A stretch of DNA of 64,000 nucleotides from positions 1-64,000 of the forward strand of contig JAEUHX010000029.1 of NCBI GenBank assembly GCA_016792805.1, given 5' to 3'. The notes beneath the pieces were generated by a model. The model saw nothing but the letters and a program-made list of their open reading frames with translations, was not told the origin of the DNA and did not search any database. Both the position numbers and the translations under genes were made by a program. The DNA comes from Planctomycetota bacterium (GTDB lineage Bacteria > Planctomycetota > UBA1135 > JACQFD01). Below, in pieces: positions 18,122 through 27,709 of the stretch; position 1 is the first letter of the stretch, and each line of letters starts with the position of its first letter.

Positions 18122-19381
18122 CTATCTCATCTGTTGCAGCCAGGGGCGCCAGGGCATTCCCTGGCCGCCCGCCTGCATGAGCTGTGCGATCGTCGGCGCC
18201 AGCAGCTCGACCACGGCGGCATCGATCTCGTAGGCCGTTTGCAGCGCCGTATTGTATACGGCCGCCTTCGAGCCTCCTTGATAGGAAACATACAAATCGC
18301 AGGGCTCGCCCTCCATGGGAACCAGCGAAATCTTCGCGCGCGACTTGTCGAAGCCCAGCGATTTGTGCTGCGACTCCGGAAGAATGTCCGTCATGGGGGC
18401 GCGCATGACAAACGAAGTGAACGAAAGCGACTGATGGTGCTCCGTCACGGCGTAGCCATCCTCGGCCACAGCGCCGACCACCGGTTCCGCTGGCTTCGAC
18501 TCAGGCGATGCCTTCGGATCGGGCATCGTGCGCGGAGGCGGATTCAAGAATGCGGGAGACGGGCCGGGCGGGAACTTCTTCTGATCCTTAAGCCACCACT
18601 CAAAGGGTGACTTCCCCTGCTTCATCTCGTCGGGAGAGATCTGCTTCTCGCGCAGTTCCAGCTCATACTGATCGCCGCCGTCGATCTGTACGGTTACGCG
18701 CCGAATCTGTTTCGCGCTCTGAAGCCACGCCATCGGCACGATGGCGCCGTCGAGGAGCGGCGGCAGCTTCGAGCCGGGAGCCGGGTCGAGCTCCATGTGG
18801 GAGTTCTGATCGACGTGCCAGACGGCGTTCTCGCCGCGCCGCCGAACAAAGCTCCCTTCCCGATCGATCGTCGCGTTCCCCACGTCCCAGGAGAACTCCC
18901 ACGGCTCGTCGGGACCCCATACTTTTGGCGCGCTATCTCCCATCATCCCAGCGAATGGATTGTCACTCTTCGGAGTTCTGTCTTCGCGATAAATGCCCTT
19001 CGCATCGAGCTGGAATCCCGAACCCTTGCCGAGCCCGTACTCGCTGTGGCGCGCCGGATCGAAGGTCTGGATGATCCCTTCCGCCTCGAAGGCTTTTGTG
19101 ATCACGCTCTTGATTTTCTCTTCCGACGCCGGAGCCGAGTTGTAGCTCAAGCACCGCCAGCCATCTGGCTCCTTCAAATATTCCCACTTCTGGCCTGTGC
19201 TCGCCGTCACCACGAGCCGCGTCGCAGTCTCCGCTTTGCGGTGCTCCGCCTTTCCGAGCTTTGCGAATCGGCCCACGCGCATTGTGGAGGCGCGCAGAGC
19301 GCCTTCGCTCCGGGAGAGCAACACGTCCCATGCCACGGTGCCCGCCAGCACAGCCACCACAAAAACCATCGACTTCATCAT
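18122..19381 (-). CDS. DUF4340-like membrane-anchored protein of a Gld-type ABC cluster
   Basis: A 419-residue protein with one N-terminal membrane segment (SMVFVVAVLAGTVAWDVLL). The beginning resembles DUF4340 (FAKLGKAEHRKAETATRLVV, KWEYLKEPDGWRC), a family found after GldG-like genes. The start ATG at 19379-19381 is preceded by GAGGAGG. It is the last gene after the ATPase, permease and GldG-like genes, 13 nt from the previous stop. A Pro-rich stretch lies in the C-terminal half. Its role in the ABC complex is unknown. Confidence 0.7.
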   Translation of the reverse strand: MMKSMVFVVAVLAGTVAWDVLLSRSEGALRASTMRVGRFAKLGKAEHRKAETATRLVVTASTGQKWEYLKEPDGWRCLSYNSAPASEEKIKSVITKAFEAEGIIQTFDPARHSEYGLGKGSGFQLDAKGIYREDRTPKSDNPFAGMMGDSAPKVWGPDEPWEFSWDVGNATIDREGSFVRRRGENAVWHVDQNSHMELDPAPGSKLPPLLDGAIVPMAWLQSAKQIRRVTVQIDGGDQYELELREKQISPDEMKQGKSPFEWWLKDQKKFPPGPSPAFLNPPPRTMPDPKASPESKPAEPVVGAVAEDGYAVTEHHQSLSFTSFVMRAPMTDILPESQHKSLGFDKSRAKISLVPMEGEPCDLYVSYQGGSKAAVYNTALQTAYEIDAAVVELLAPTIAQLMQAGGQGMPWRPWLQQMR

Positions 19382-19394
19382 GGTTGCCGCCTCC

Positions 19395-22300
19395 TCACAC
19401 TGCCTGCACGAACGGCGGCTGAGAGCGCCTCGAGGCCCAGAAGAGAAGTGCAAAAATCATAAGCGCCACCGGCATGCCCGCCGTCACGATCGCACGCCAG
19501 GTGACGCGCTGCGCGTCCGGGACCGGCTCGAACCCTCGCGCCACGGGGCGCCGCGCCGCGACCGCAGCAAGCTTCTCGTCGAGTGAAAAATTCGCAACGG
19601 CATTCAACAGAAGCTGATCGGCGCGGAACTCGGGCTCAAGCAGACGGTAGCTCTTGAAAGCCTCGGAGCAGGCCAGGAAGAAGAGCTTCCCATCCTTCGC
19701 CGGATTTGTGGGATCGTGCGCCGCGCGTTTCTTCTCCGGCAACACCGGCTTCCCGTCGGGCCCCTTCAGCGGCTGCCCATCGGGTCCGGTCAAGGGCTGA
19801 GGCGGAAGAATCGTGAGCTTCTCCGGGTTCAGCGGAAATGTGCCCTCCACCAGCAGGGCCATCGGAGCGCGTTCGAGGAGATTCAGCTCCTTCACCTCCT
19901 CCTCGCGCATCACCGGCACGCCGTCCTTCCAATCATTGGTCGGACGCAGAACTTTCTTGGTCTTCTCCGAAGGCGGCCGGTCGCCGAGGTACTCCTCCGG
20001 CACCCAGCCCCCCTCCCAGAAGTAACTCCATGCTCGCGCGGAAGTCGTGATCACGGGCCGCGCCCGGAGACCGAGCTCAGCGAGGCGCTTCTCATCGACC
20101 TTGAAGAATGCCGCGTTCAGAAGAGCCTGGTCGCCCAAGTTCTTGGTCAGAAGTGTATCTTTCGCGTAGTTCGAAGCCGACGCGCGGACAAAGAACGGCA
20201 GCGCCGCGTCCATCGGCTTGTACTCACGGATCGCCGACCGGTTCACCTGCGACTCCATCGCCACCTTGGTGCGCAGCTCATCCATGAGAACTTCGCGCAC
20301 CATCTTGATTCCGATGTCCGGGAAGTAGAGTTCCTCCACATCGGGCGACTGCGGCTGCGGCCAATACACAAACTTAAATGCCGTGCCGCGATATTGGCGC
20401 GACTGCATATTGAAATGCTGCGCCGCGAGCATCACGCGCCCTCCCCGATGGAGATATTGAATCATCTTCTCCATCATTTCGCACACATCGCGCCGCGGCT
20501 GGAGCCAGACGAGCATGTCGATGTCGTCGGGGATCTTCGGCTGGCGCGGATTGACATGTGTGACGCGATAATCGTGGCTGCGCACGACGTCGCGCGCCAG
20601 CGCATACACATCGGTGCCTACGGGAGCCGCGAGCCCGGCTTGCGACATATCGTAGGCCTCCGCCGAAGAGAGCCGTGGGGCGTCGGAAGCGAAGCCGATA
20701 TGGGGCTTCTTCCCCGTCTCCAGTCGCCACAGCGCGAACGCCAGGCGAAACTCAAGATTCTCAAACGATGCGGGATCTGGAAAGGCCAATACTTCGGTGC
20801 GGTCTGCGCGTTGGAGCCGCAGTGACGCATAGATGCTGCGAACGGTGGTCACCGACTCGTCGCGTGTCGTGACCTTAAATGCCTTGATCCCACGCTCCGC
20901 GAGCGCCTCGCGGGCGCCCTTGTCGAGGTCGTCAGGGTCCTCCGCTCGAATCTCGAGCGCGGCCCCCGCCCGCTTCAGCTCGCGCAGCGCGTCGCGCAGG
21001 CGGCCGACGAGCGGGCGCAGATTCGGCGGAAGGCGATCCTTCCCAGAAAAGAACAAATCCGCGCGCGTTGGCGCCCCGGCGCGCCCTGCGATCTCCCGGG
21101 TCTGCGGAGAGAGAACGTTGATCTGGTCCGCCGTGAAATCGGCGCGCCAGCCGAGCCAGCGCAGCCCGGCGACGGCCGCGGCGAGCGCAGCCGCAGCAAC
21201 GAGCCACCGGAGCGCCACGGCGCCTCCCCAACGCTGCGACTTGGGTGCACCGTCCCCAACGGCCACAGCCCGGGGAACGCCTCGGGAGAGAGCAAATAAA
21301 AGCAGCAGGAGCGGCACTGCGCCGAGGCACACCAGTCGCCACAAAAGCCTGCCGCCGGCGTCCACCTCGGGAATCGGCGTGACGCGCGCGACGTTCGCGC
21401 GGTTCTGTACGAGCCGCTCGTCGGCAACAAGCGTATCGAGAATCACCTTCAAGAGGCGCCAGTGGGCGGTCCCTTCGCGCTTGTGGAAGCCGTCGACGAA
21501 TGGACTCTCGGACGAGCTCACCAACAGCTGCCCCTTCCAAGGATCGTTGTGGCGCAACCCCACAAAAATGGGGAGCTTCGGAACCGGGTCTCCCTTCTCC
21601 CAGCTGAGCCCCTGCAGCTCGATCGGCTCATTCGGCACGTCGATCAGGCCGGTCTTGTCGGAGGTCGTGCAGAGGAGCTCTGCCTTCCAGCCGCGCTCCG
21701 AAAGCCGCTCCCCGTCAAGTGAGAAGGGAGTCGGAGTATTAAACAGAAGATTTCCGTTCGGCTGGCCGCGCATCGTCAGCCAGTTTTGATTGTAACCAAT
21801 GCACGAAAGCAGCGGCGGAATCGCAAGCTTGGCGCCGTCGAGCTGCATCTCGGCGCAGAATCCGTCGAGGGCGAGACCGCGCACCGGGTGCAGGCCAAAG
21901 TCGGAGAGCAGGGCCTCGGCGTCGTACTCCGTCCGCCTCACGGTGAACTTGCCGCCCTGCAGCACTTCACCCCACAATTCGCTCGCTGCCACCACAGCGC
22001 TCCGTCCGCGGTCGAGGAACGTGTTGAGCTCGCGCACGTGAGCGGCGTCGGCTCTCCCAGGCTCCATCCAGAGGAGCAGGTCGAGGTCTTCCGAAAGCGG
22101 CTTCACCGGGCCGGAGCTGTGGAGATCGACCTCCACCACCTGCCCGCGCTCCGCCAGCGCACTTTTGAGCTCAGAGTAGCCGTATTGTTGCTTCCGTGGC
22201 GCGGCGAGCCCGATCACCGGCTTTCGCGGACGCTCCATCTGGTCGAGGTGCGCCATCAGCAGCGACTGCAGCAGCGGCACGTGCTCCGGCCCGATCTTCG

Positions 22301-22778
22301 GAATGATGGCCGGCTTGTAGGCGCCGTACTGAATCACTATTCCCGACCAGACCACCTGCTCGCTGTAGCCGTCGCGCGAGACCGTACGCTCACGAATCGG
22401 TGCGATCTTCTTGTTCGACGCGTAGCGCTGGAGATCGGGGTCGCTGTCGGGATCGACGACCTGGAAGCCAAAGTGATCGCCCCCTTCCGCCTGCATCGAC
22501 TCAAGCAGCGAGGTGACCTGCCGCTCAAGATCGCGAAAATGCGAGGGCATCTGATCGCGCGAGCTGGCGAAATATGTAAGGAAGACCTTGTCCTTCAGGC
22601 TCCCGAGCCGTGCCTTCGTCGAGGCGTCGAGTTCGGTAACTTTGAACTTGCCGAGATCGGCGCGCGCGCCCCGGAAATGGCGCGCCACGCGCACGGCGCT
22701 CGCCGTGGCGGCGGCCCCGAGCAGGAGCAGCACAAGCCACAGAAGCCACTGCGTCGAAGCGGATCCCCTGCTGCGCAT
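19395..22778 (-). CDS. Tandem GldG-like ABC auxiliary protein (two copies fused)
   Basis: About 1127 residues, roughly twice a normal GldG. The first half starts with a membrane segment (WLLWLVLLLLGAAATASAV), then the ABC_transp_aux-type domain (VTELDASTKARLGSLKDKVF, VVDPDSDPDLQRYA, PVIGLAAPRKQQYG). Near residue 490-560 there are two more membrane segments, and a second copy begins (INVLSPQTREIAGRAGAPTR, EDPDDLDKGAREAL, KKPHIGFASD), ending in a final membrane segment. So two GldG-like units are joined head to tail. The ATG at 22776-22778 has AGAAGG upstream; another ATG at 22793 is possible. It lies in an operon with the ABC permease and ATPase. Confidence 0.8.
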   Translation of the reverse strand: MRSRGSASTQWLLWLVLLLLGAAATASAVRVARHFRGARADLGKFKVTELDASTKARLGSLKDKVFLTYFASSRDQMPSHFRDLERQVTSLLESMQAEGGDHFGFQVVDPDSDPDLQRYASNKKIAPIRERTVSRDGYSEQVVWSGIVIQYGAYKPAIIPKIGPEHVPLLQSLLMAHLDQMERPRKPVIGLAAPRKQQYGYSELKSALAERGQVVEVDLHSSGPVKPLSEDLDLLLWMEPGRADAAHVRELNTFLDRGRSAVVAASELWGEVLQGGKFTVRRTEYDAEALLSDFGLHPVRGLALDGFCAEMQLDGAKLAIPPLLSCIGYNQNWLTMRGQPNGNLLFNTPTPFSLDGERLSERGWKAELLCTTSDKTGLIDVPNEPIELQGLSWEKGDPVPKLPIFVGLRHNDPWKGQLLVSSSESPFVDGFHKREGTAHWRLLKVILDTLVADERLVQNRANVARVTPIPEVDAGGRLLWRLVCLGAVPLLLLLFALSRGVPRAVAVGDGAPKSQRWGGAVALRWLVAAAALAAAVAGLRWLGWRADFTADQINVLSPQTREIAGRAGAPTRADLFFSGKDRLPPNLRPLVGRLRDALRELKRAGAALEIRAEDPDDLDKGAREALAERGIKAFKVTTRDESVTTVRSIYASLRLQRADRTEVLAFPDPASFENLEFRLAFALWRLETGKKPHIGFASDAPRLSSAEAYDMSQAGLAAPVGTDVYALARDVVRSHDYRVTHVNPRQPKIPDDIDMLVWLQPRRDVCEMMEKMIQYLHRGGRVMLAAQHFNMQSRQYRGTAFKFVYWPQPQSPDVEELYFPDIGIKMVREVLMDELRTKVAMESQVNRSAIREYKPMDAALPFFVRASASNYAKDTLLTKNLGDQALLNAAFFKVDEKRLAELGLRARPVITTSARAWSYFWEGGWVPEEYLGDRPPSEKTKKVLRPTNDWKDGVPVMREEEVKELNLLERAPMALLVEGTFPLNPEKLTILPPQPLTGPDGQPLKGPDGKPVLPEKKRAAHDPTNPAKDGKLFFLACSEAFKSYRLLEPEFRADQLLLNAVANFSLDEKLAAVAARRPVARGFEPVPDAQRVTWRAIVTAGMPVALMIFALLFWASRRSQPPFVQAV

Positions 22779-22799
22779 CGGTTGCCTTCTCATGGAGCG

Positions 22800-23567
22800 C
22801 TACCCGCGATTGCGCTCAAGAACGATGGAGTTGAGCCAAAGGAAGACGGCGCTCATCCCCGCGAAGTACACAAGAGCGCTCAGCTCGACGGTCCCCGCAA
22901 CAAACGCCTCGAAATGCGGCATCACGGAGATCGACTCCCGCAGGAAGGTGCCCGCGGCGAGGGCGGGCGCTAGGCCGTCCACGACCGCGACGACGCGGTC
23001 GTCTCCCGTAAGCACGAGCACGAAGGAGAGCACCGTCGTGGTGACAAACGCAATGATTTGATCGCCGCTCAGCGAAGAGAGGAACATGCCGAGCGCGAGG
23101 AACACAGCGCCGAGCCCCATCACCCCCATGTAGCCGGATACGATAAGGCCGTAGTCGGGCGTGCCGAGCGTCGCAAGCATGATCACAATCGGCAGCGATG
23201 TTAGGAGAAAGAGCGTCAGAAGACCGATCGACGCCAGGTATTTCCCAAGAATCGCCTGCAGCGGGAGAATCGGTAACGTCAACAGAAGCTCGATGGTCCT
23301 CTGCTTTCGTTCCTCGGCCCAAAGCCGCATGGTGACGGCCGGCAGGAAGACCGCAAAGAGCAGCGGCATGCGGTCGAAGTAACCCCGCATCTCCACTCTT
23401 CCCGCCAGGAAGAAGTCATTCATGAAGATCGCGTTCGCAAGCACGGCGAAAGCGATCACATACACATATGCGATCGGCGAATCGAAGTAGGCTCCGAGCT
23501 CGCGGGCCGCCACGTTGCGCGTCCCGCGGATCAACTCGCCGAACGAAAGGCTGGCTTTCGCACTCAT
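22800..23567 (-). CDS. ABC-2 type transporter permease (GldF-like)
   Basis: A 255-residue membrane protein with about six hydrophobic segments, typical of ABC-2 permeases. The stretch MRLWAEERKQRTIELLLTLP is the conserved cytoplasmic coupling motif of the GldF/NosY-type family. The start codon overlaps the stop of the ATPase gene (4 nt), so the two are coupled. The expected complex is two ATPase and two permease chains with the GldG-like and DUF4340 proteins. The substrate is not known. Confidence 0.88.
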   Translation of the reverse strand: MSAKASLSFGELIRGTRNVAARELGAYFDSPIAYVYVIAFAVLANAIFMNDFFLAGRVEMRGYFDRMPLLFAVFLPAVTMRLWAEERKQRTIELLLTLPILPLQAILGKYLASIGLLTLFLLTSLPIVIMLATLGTPDYGLIVSGYMGVMGLGAVFLALGMFLSSLSGDQIIAFVTTTVLSFVLVLTGDDRVVAVVDGLAPALAAGTFLRESISVMPHFEAFVAGTVELSALVYFAGMSAVFLWLNSIVLERNRG

Positions 23568-24319
23568 GCCCTCACCTCCCGTCCCGCTTCGGAGACTCCC
23601 GCCTTGCGCACCTTGTCGAGGATAAGGGTCTCGACGTCGCTCTTGCGCTCGCGCGCCTGCTTCTCGAGCTCCGTCACCGGCCCGTCGTGAATCAGCTTTC
23701 CGTGCTGGATCACAATCACACGCTCGGAGATTCCGAGCACCTCGCTCAGGATGTGTGAGCTAAAGAAAATGGTGCGCCCCTCGCGCAGATCCATGAGGAA
23801 CTCGCGGAACTTCACGACTTGGAGCGGATCGAGGCCGTGCGTCGGCTCGTCCAAGAGAATCACCTTGGGATCATGGAGAAGCGCCGCCGCAAGTCCAACG
23901 CGCTGGCGATTGCCCTTGGAGCACTGGAAGCAGCGTTTCGTGAGTACCGGCTGAATGTTGCACGCATTCACAGCCCACTCGATGCGCTCCTTCATGCGTG
24001 CCCCCGAAAGCCCGTGGGCCCGCGCGATGAATACCAAGAATCGATCGACGCGCATTCCGTCGTAGAGCGCGTTGTGCTCCGGCAAATACCCGAGCGAGCG
24101 GCGCACTGCGAGCGGCTCCTTTTGTGTATCAAAGCCGTCGACCGTGATGCGTCCCGCCGTCGGGATCAGCCACGTGGAGATCATCTTGAGCAGCGTGCTC
24201 TTTCCGGCTCCATTGGGCCCGAGAAAGCCCGTGATCTGGCTCGTCTCCAGCTTGAATGAAACGCCGTCGACGGCCGTGACCGCCCCATACTTTTTTGTGA
24301 CGTTGTCGACTTGGATCAT
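23564..24319 (-). CDS. ABC transporter ATP-binding protein (GldA-like)
   Basis: A 251-residue ATPase with Walker A GPNGAGKST, signature segment CSKGNRQRVGLAAAL, Walker B VILLDEPTHGLD and switch His in FFSSHIL. The K-G-N-R-Q-R form of the signature is common in the CcmA/GldA branch that pairs with ABC-2 permeases. It lies 21 nt downstream of the M13 peptidase gene and overlaps the permease gene. It powers the Gld-like complex; whether that serves gliding, secretion or export cannot be told from here. Confidence 0.9.
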   Translation of the reverse strand: MIQVDNVTKKYGAVTAVDGVSFKLETSQITGFLGPNGAGKSTLLKMISTWLIPTAGRITVDGFDTQKEPLAVRRSLGYLPEHNALYDGMRVDRFLVFIARAHGLSGARMKERIEWAVNACNIQPVLTKRCFQCSKGNRQRVGLAAALLHDPKVILLDEPTHGLDPLQVVKFREFLMDLREGRTIFFSSHILSEVLGISERVIVIQHGKLIHDGPVTELEKQARERKSDVETLILDKVRKAGVSEAGREVRA

Positions 24320-24340
24320 CGGATTCCAGAGTTTCGATTC

Positions 24341-26437
24341 TTACCAAATCTCCGCGCGCTCGCTCGCGGAGCGAGCCGTCGCGCCCGTGGCCGGGCAGCC
24401 AAACGCCGCCGCGAACTCCGGGAGATTCTGCAGCGGACCGATCGCGCGGAATCGCGCCGGCGAGTGAGGATTCGTTTGCACCATGAGCCGCAGTGCCTCG
24501 GGACGCATCTGCTCGCGCCACGCGCGCGACCAGGCGATGAAGAACCGCTGCTCCGGAGTGAAGCCGTCGATCAGCGCCGGGCGCGCCCCTCCCTTCATCG
24601 ACCGCTGGAGCGCGTGGTAGGCAATCGTGAGGCCGCCGAGGTCGGCAATGTTCTCGCCGAGCGTGAGCTTGCCGTTCACGTGAAGATCGTCGATCGCAAC
24701 GAAGGCATCGAACTGCTTCACCACAATTTCCGCGCGACGGTCGAACTCCTCGCGGTCCTTTTCGGTCCACCAATTCTTAAGATTGCCATCGGCGTCGAAT
24801 TGGCTCCCCTGATCGTCGAATCCGTGGGTCAGCTCATGGCCGATGACGGCGCCCATCGCTCCATAATTGAGCGCATCGTCCTGCCGCTCGTCGAAGAACG
24901 GCGCCTGCAGGATTCCCGCCGGAAATGCAATCTCATTCATCTGCGGGTTGTAGTACGCGTTGATCGTGGGCGGCGTCATTCCCCACTCGGTGCGATCCAC
25001 GGGCTTTCCGATCTTGGCCACCTGGCGCCGCATCTCGAAGGCGTTCGCGGCCAGTAGATTCTTCACAAAAGGCGCCGACCGATCCACGCTGAGAGCCGTG
25101 TAGTCACGCCACTTATCGGGATACCCGATCTTGGGGACGATCGTGTCAAGCTTCGCAATGGCGCGCTTGCGCGTCTCGTCGCTCATCCAGGCGCGCGTCG
25201 CGAGACGGTCGCGGAATGCAGCAATAAGGTTGCGCACCATCTCGAGAGCGCGCTCCTTTGCGCGCGGCGAAAAGTGGCGTGCCACATAAGCCTCGCCGAG
25301 CGCGTCGCCGAGAGCCCGATCAGCCGCCGCCACGGCGCGCTTCCACCGCGGCTTCATCTTCTGAACGCCCTGGAGCGTGCGATTGTAGAAATCAAAATTC
25401 GCTTCGACAAACTTCGCGCTGAGCGCCGGCGACACGCCGCGCACGACGTGCCAGCGAAGGTAGGTCTTCCAGCTCTCCATCGGCGCCGAGCCGAGGAGCT
25501 CGCTCAGCCGCTCGAAGAACTTCGGCGTAGCCACGTTGAGCTCACCGACGGCCGGGGCGCCGATTTCGCGGAAGTAGCGCGGAAGGTCGACCCGCGGCGC
25601 CAGCTTCGAGGCCTCCGCGATCGTCATGAGATGATAGATCTTGTTCGGATCGCGCATCTCGACGCGGCTCATGGAGGCATCCGCGAGCTTCGTCTCGAGC
25701 TCCATCACGAGGGCCGCGTGGGCGCTCGACGCCGCGTCGTCCTCGCCGAGCAGTCCAAAGGTGCGCTTGAGGTGCGCTTGATACTTTTCCCGAAGCGTCT
25801 TCGACTTCTCATCGGTTCGGAAGTAGTAATCTCGATCGGGCAGCCCGAGTCCGCCTTGATACACATTGGCGATGACGCGCGTGGCGTCCTTCGCGTCCTG
25901 GTCGATGTCGAGCATGAACCCGAGCCGAACGCCTTGGGCTTGCATCTGTGCAAAGTACGGCACCACATCTTCAGGAGATCGCAGCGCCGCCACTTTTCCG
26001 AGAAGCTCCTCGAGGGCGCCCGCTGCGTCGCGCTCGATCCGCGCCTCGTCCATGGCGCTCGCATAGTAATCGCCGAGCTTGCGCCAGGGGCTCCCCGGCT
26101 TTGCCGCCGTGTCGCGCGCAGCCTCGTCACACAAATCGCGCATCGCGGCTTCGGCGCGCTCGTGGAGCTCTTCGAAGACGCCCCAGCGCGACTCCTCTTC
26201 GGGAATTGCGGTCGAGTTCGCCCAGCCGCCATTCACAAATCGGTAGAAGTCTTCGCACGGCTTGGCCGCGCGGTCCATGTCCTCGAGACGAAGTCCAACC
26301 ATAGCGGGGTGATCCGTGACGGCGTGCGAAGACGAGTCGTGGTTGCGGGTTCCTCCCTGGCATGCCGGAACGGCCATGGCCAAAACAACGAGGGAACCAA
26401 CCGAACGGGAAGCTCCGGGTGCGGAAAGTCGGGGCAT
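24341..26437 (-). CDS. M13 family (neprilysin/PepO-type) zinc metallopeptidase, exported
   Basis: A 698-residue endopeptidase of full family length. The N-terminus is a signal sequence ending in AMAVPACQGG, a possible but not ideal lipobox, so it may be a lipoprotein. The catalytic domain is complete: NAYYNPQMNEIAFPAGILQ for substrate binding, VIGHELTHGFDD (HExxH zinc ligands and catalytic Glu) and GENIADLGG with the third ligand. It should cut short peptides in the periplasm or outside. It is followed by the ABC genes at close distance and preceded after 92 nt by the last HEAT gene, all on the minus strand. Confidence 0.93.
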   Translation of the reverse strand: MPRLSAPGASRSVGSLVVLAMAVPACQGGTRNHDSSSHAVTDHPAMVGLRLEDMDRAAKPCEDFYRFVNGGWANSTAIPEEESRWGVFEELHERAEAAMRDLCDEAARDTAAKPGSPWRKLGDYYASAMDEARIERDAAGALEELLGKVAALRSPEDVVPYFAQMQAQGVRLGFMLDIDQDAKDATRVIANVYQGGLGLPDRDYYFRTDEKSKTLREKYQAHLKRTFGLLGEDDAASSAHAALVMELETKLADASMSRVEMRDPNKIYHLMTIAEASKLAPRVDLPRYFREIGAPAVGELNVATPKFFERLSELLGSAPMESWKTYLRWHVVRGVSPALSAKFVEANFDFYNRTLQGVQKMKPRWKRAVAAADRALGDALGEAYVARHFSPRAKERALEMVRNLIAAFRDRLATRAWMSDETRKRAIAKLDTIVPKIGYPDKWRDYTALSVDRSAPFVKNLLAANAFEMRRQVAKIGKPVDRTEWGMTPPTINAYYNPQMNEIAFPAGILQAPFFDERQDDALNYGAMGAVIGHELTHGFDDQGSQFDADGNLKNWWTEKDREEFDRRAEIVVKQFDAFVAIDDLHVNGKLTLGENIADLGGLTIAYHALQRSMKGGARPALIDGFTPEQRFFIAWSRAWREQMRPEALRLMVQTNPHSPARFRAIGPLQNLPEFAAAFGCPATGATARSASERAEIW

Positions 26438-26529
26438 ATGGGGCTCGGGTGGAACGAAACGGCGCCCTTGTACCCCGAAACGGGCTCCGCTGTCGCACGC
26501 GCGTTTGCGGAGCGCCGAGGCCTACGAGA

Positions 26530-27702
26530 TCAGCGGTCGGGGCGCCGGATCGGGGAAGGGTGCGTGGGAGGCAGGGCAGAGAGCGCTCCTGATGCTGCGT
26601 CGCCGGGCGAGAGCGCTCCCGCGTCGAGCAGCGCATCGGGGAGAGAAACGGCTCCGGAGCTCCTCGACTCCGACTGCGAAAGATGGGCGGCGGCGCGCTC
26701 GGCGGCTTGACGCGCGGAGTCCGACGCGGATCGGGCTGCTGCAAGAAGCGTCTCGAGGACGCGCGCTCGCTCCGATGCGCTCGGGGCACACCGATAGGCG
26801 CGCTCGGCCAGATCGACGCAGGCTTCAAGGGGAGCGGTCGTAAGCAGCTGCTCCCAAGCGGCGAGCTGGGCCGGACTTGCCTCGGTCGCGAGGGATTCGA
26901 GGACCGGCCGGCCAGCTTCGCCGCACAGCACGGCAGCGGCGAAGCGCACCCAAGGCGACGCGTCTCCCTCCGCGCAGCGGAGCGTCGGCTCGAACACCGG
27001 GTCGTTTCGAAAATCCGACGCCAGGGTCTCGAGGGCTTGCGCGCGGACGCGATCGACGGGATCACGCATCGCCACCTCGGCGAGCGACTGCGGCGACGCC
27101 GCCGGCTGCTGCCCAAGGAGCCGCGCCGTGCTTGTTATTTTTCGCAGAAGATCACTCATCTCTTCGAGCGATGTAGGAACCCGCGGGATCGAAAGCCTCA
27201 ATTGCGCGCCACGGATGGATACGCGCCCGACACCGCCAAGTTCGATGAGCGCATCGCGGGCTTCGCCGCGCAGCAAGGAGAGAGTAGCTGCTGAGCCGCC
27301 TCTTGCAACATATCGAGATTGAAACTGCGGATCATGGATCGGCGCGACGATTCGGCCATCGGGGTCGAACTGCGGCGAATGCTGTCCCACAGGCTCGAGC
27401 CCAATTTCCGTGTCGAGATTCGGGACACGAACGCGGATCTCGACGCCATATCCGAATTGATGAGATTCGCCGAGAGTGACCCTTGCCTCGACGTCGAAGC
27501 GGTCGAATCGCCCCGCCATGGTCATGCCAAGAATGCCGTCAGAGCGCATGAGCGTGAGCCGCAGCGCGCGGGCAATTCGCGCCCATGCAGATATCACTAA
27601 TGCCGACTCAGCGTGCTTGGCTGCGGCGATCAGGATTCCCAGAGTCGCGAGAATCGCTACGATGATGATGATTCCAAGCATAGCTAGCTTCAGAGCTCCC
27701 AT
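26530..27702 (-). CDS. Membrane-anchored HEAT-repeat family protein, array member 8
   Basis: A 390-residue protein with a strong N-terminal membrane helix (AMLGIIIIVAILATLGILIA). The middle domain is family-like in position but divergent (RFDRFDVEARVTLGESHQFG, HDPQFQSRYV). Helical repeats follow (VDRVRAQALETLASDF, WVRFAAAVLCGEAG). The tail is long and rich in Ser, Ala and Pro, with GAVSLPDALLDAGALSPG, the G-x-L-S motif. It lies 7 nt after the previous array gene. The start could also be the internal ATG at about 27681. It is the last of the array and among the more diverged members. Function unknown. Confidence 0.72.
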   Translation of the reverse strand: MGALKLAMLGIIIIVAILATLGILIAAAKHAESALVISAWARIARALRLTLMRSDGILGMTMAGRFDRFDVEARVTLGESHQFGYGVEIRVRVPNLDTEIGLEPVGQHSPQFDPDGRIVAPIHDPQFQSRYVARGGSAATLSLLRGEARDALIELGGVGRVSIRGAQLRLSIPRVPTSLEEMSDLLRKITSTARLLGQQPAASPQSLAEVAMRDPVDRVRAQALETLASDFRNDPVFEPTLRCAEGDASPWVRFAAAVLCGEAGRPVLESLATEASPAQLAAWEQLLTTAPLEACVDLAERAYRCAPSASERARVLETLLAAARSASDSARQAAERAAAHLSQSESRSSGAVSLPDALLDAGALSPGDAASGALSALPPTHPSPIRRPDR

Positions 27703-27709
27703 GGGAAAA

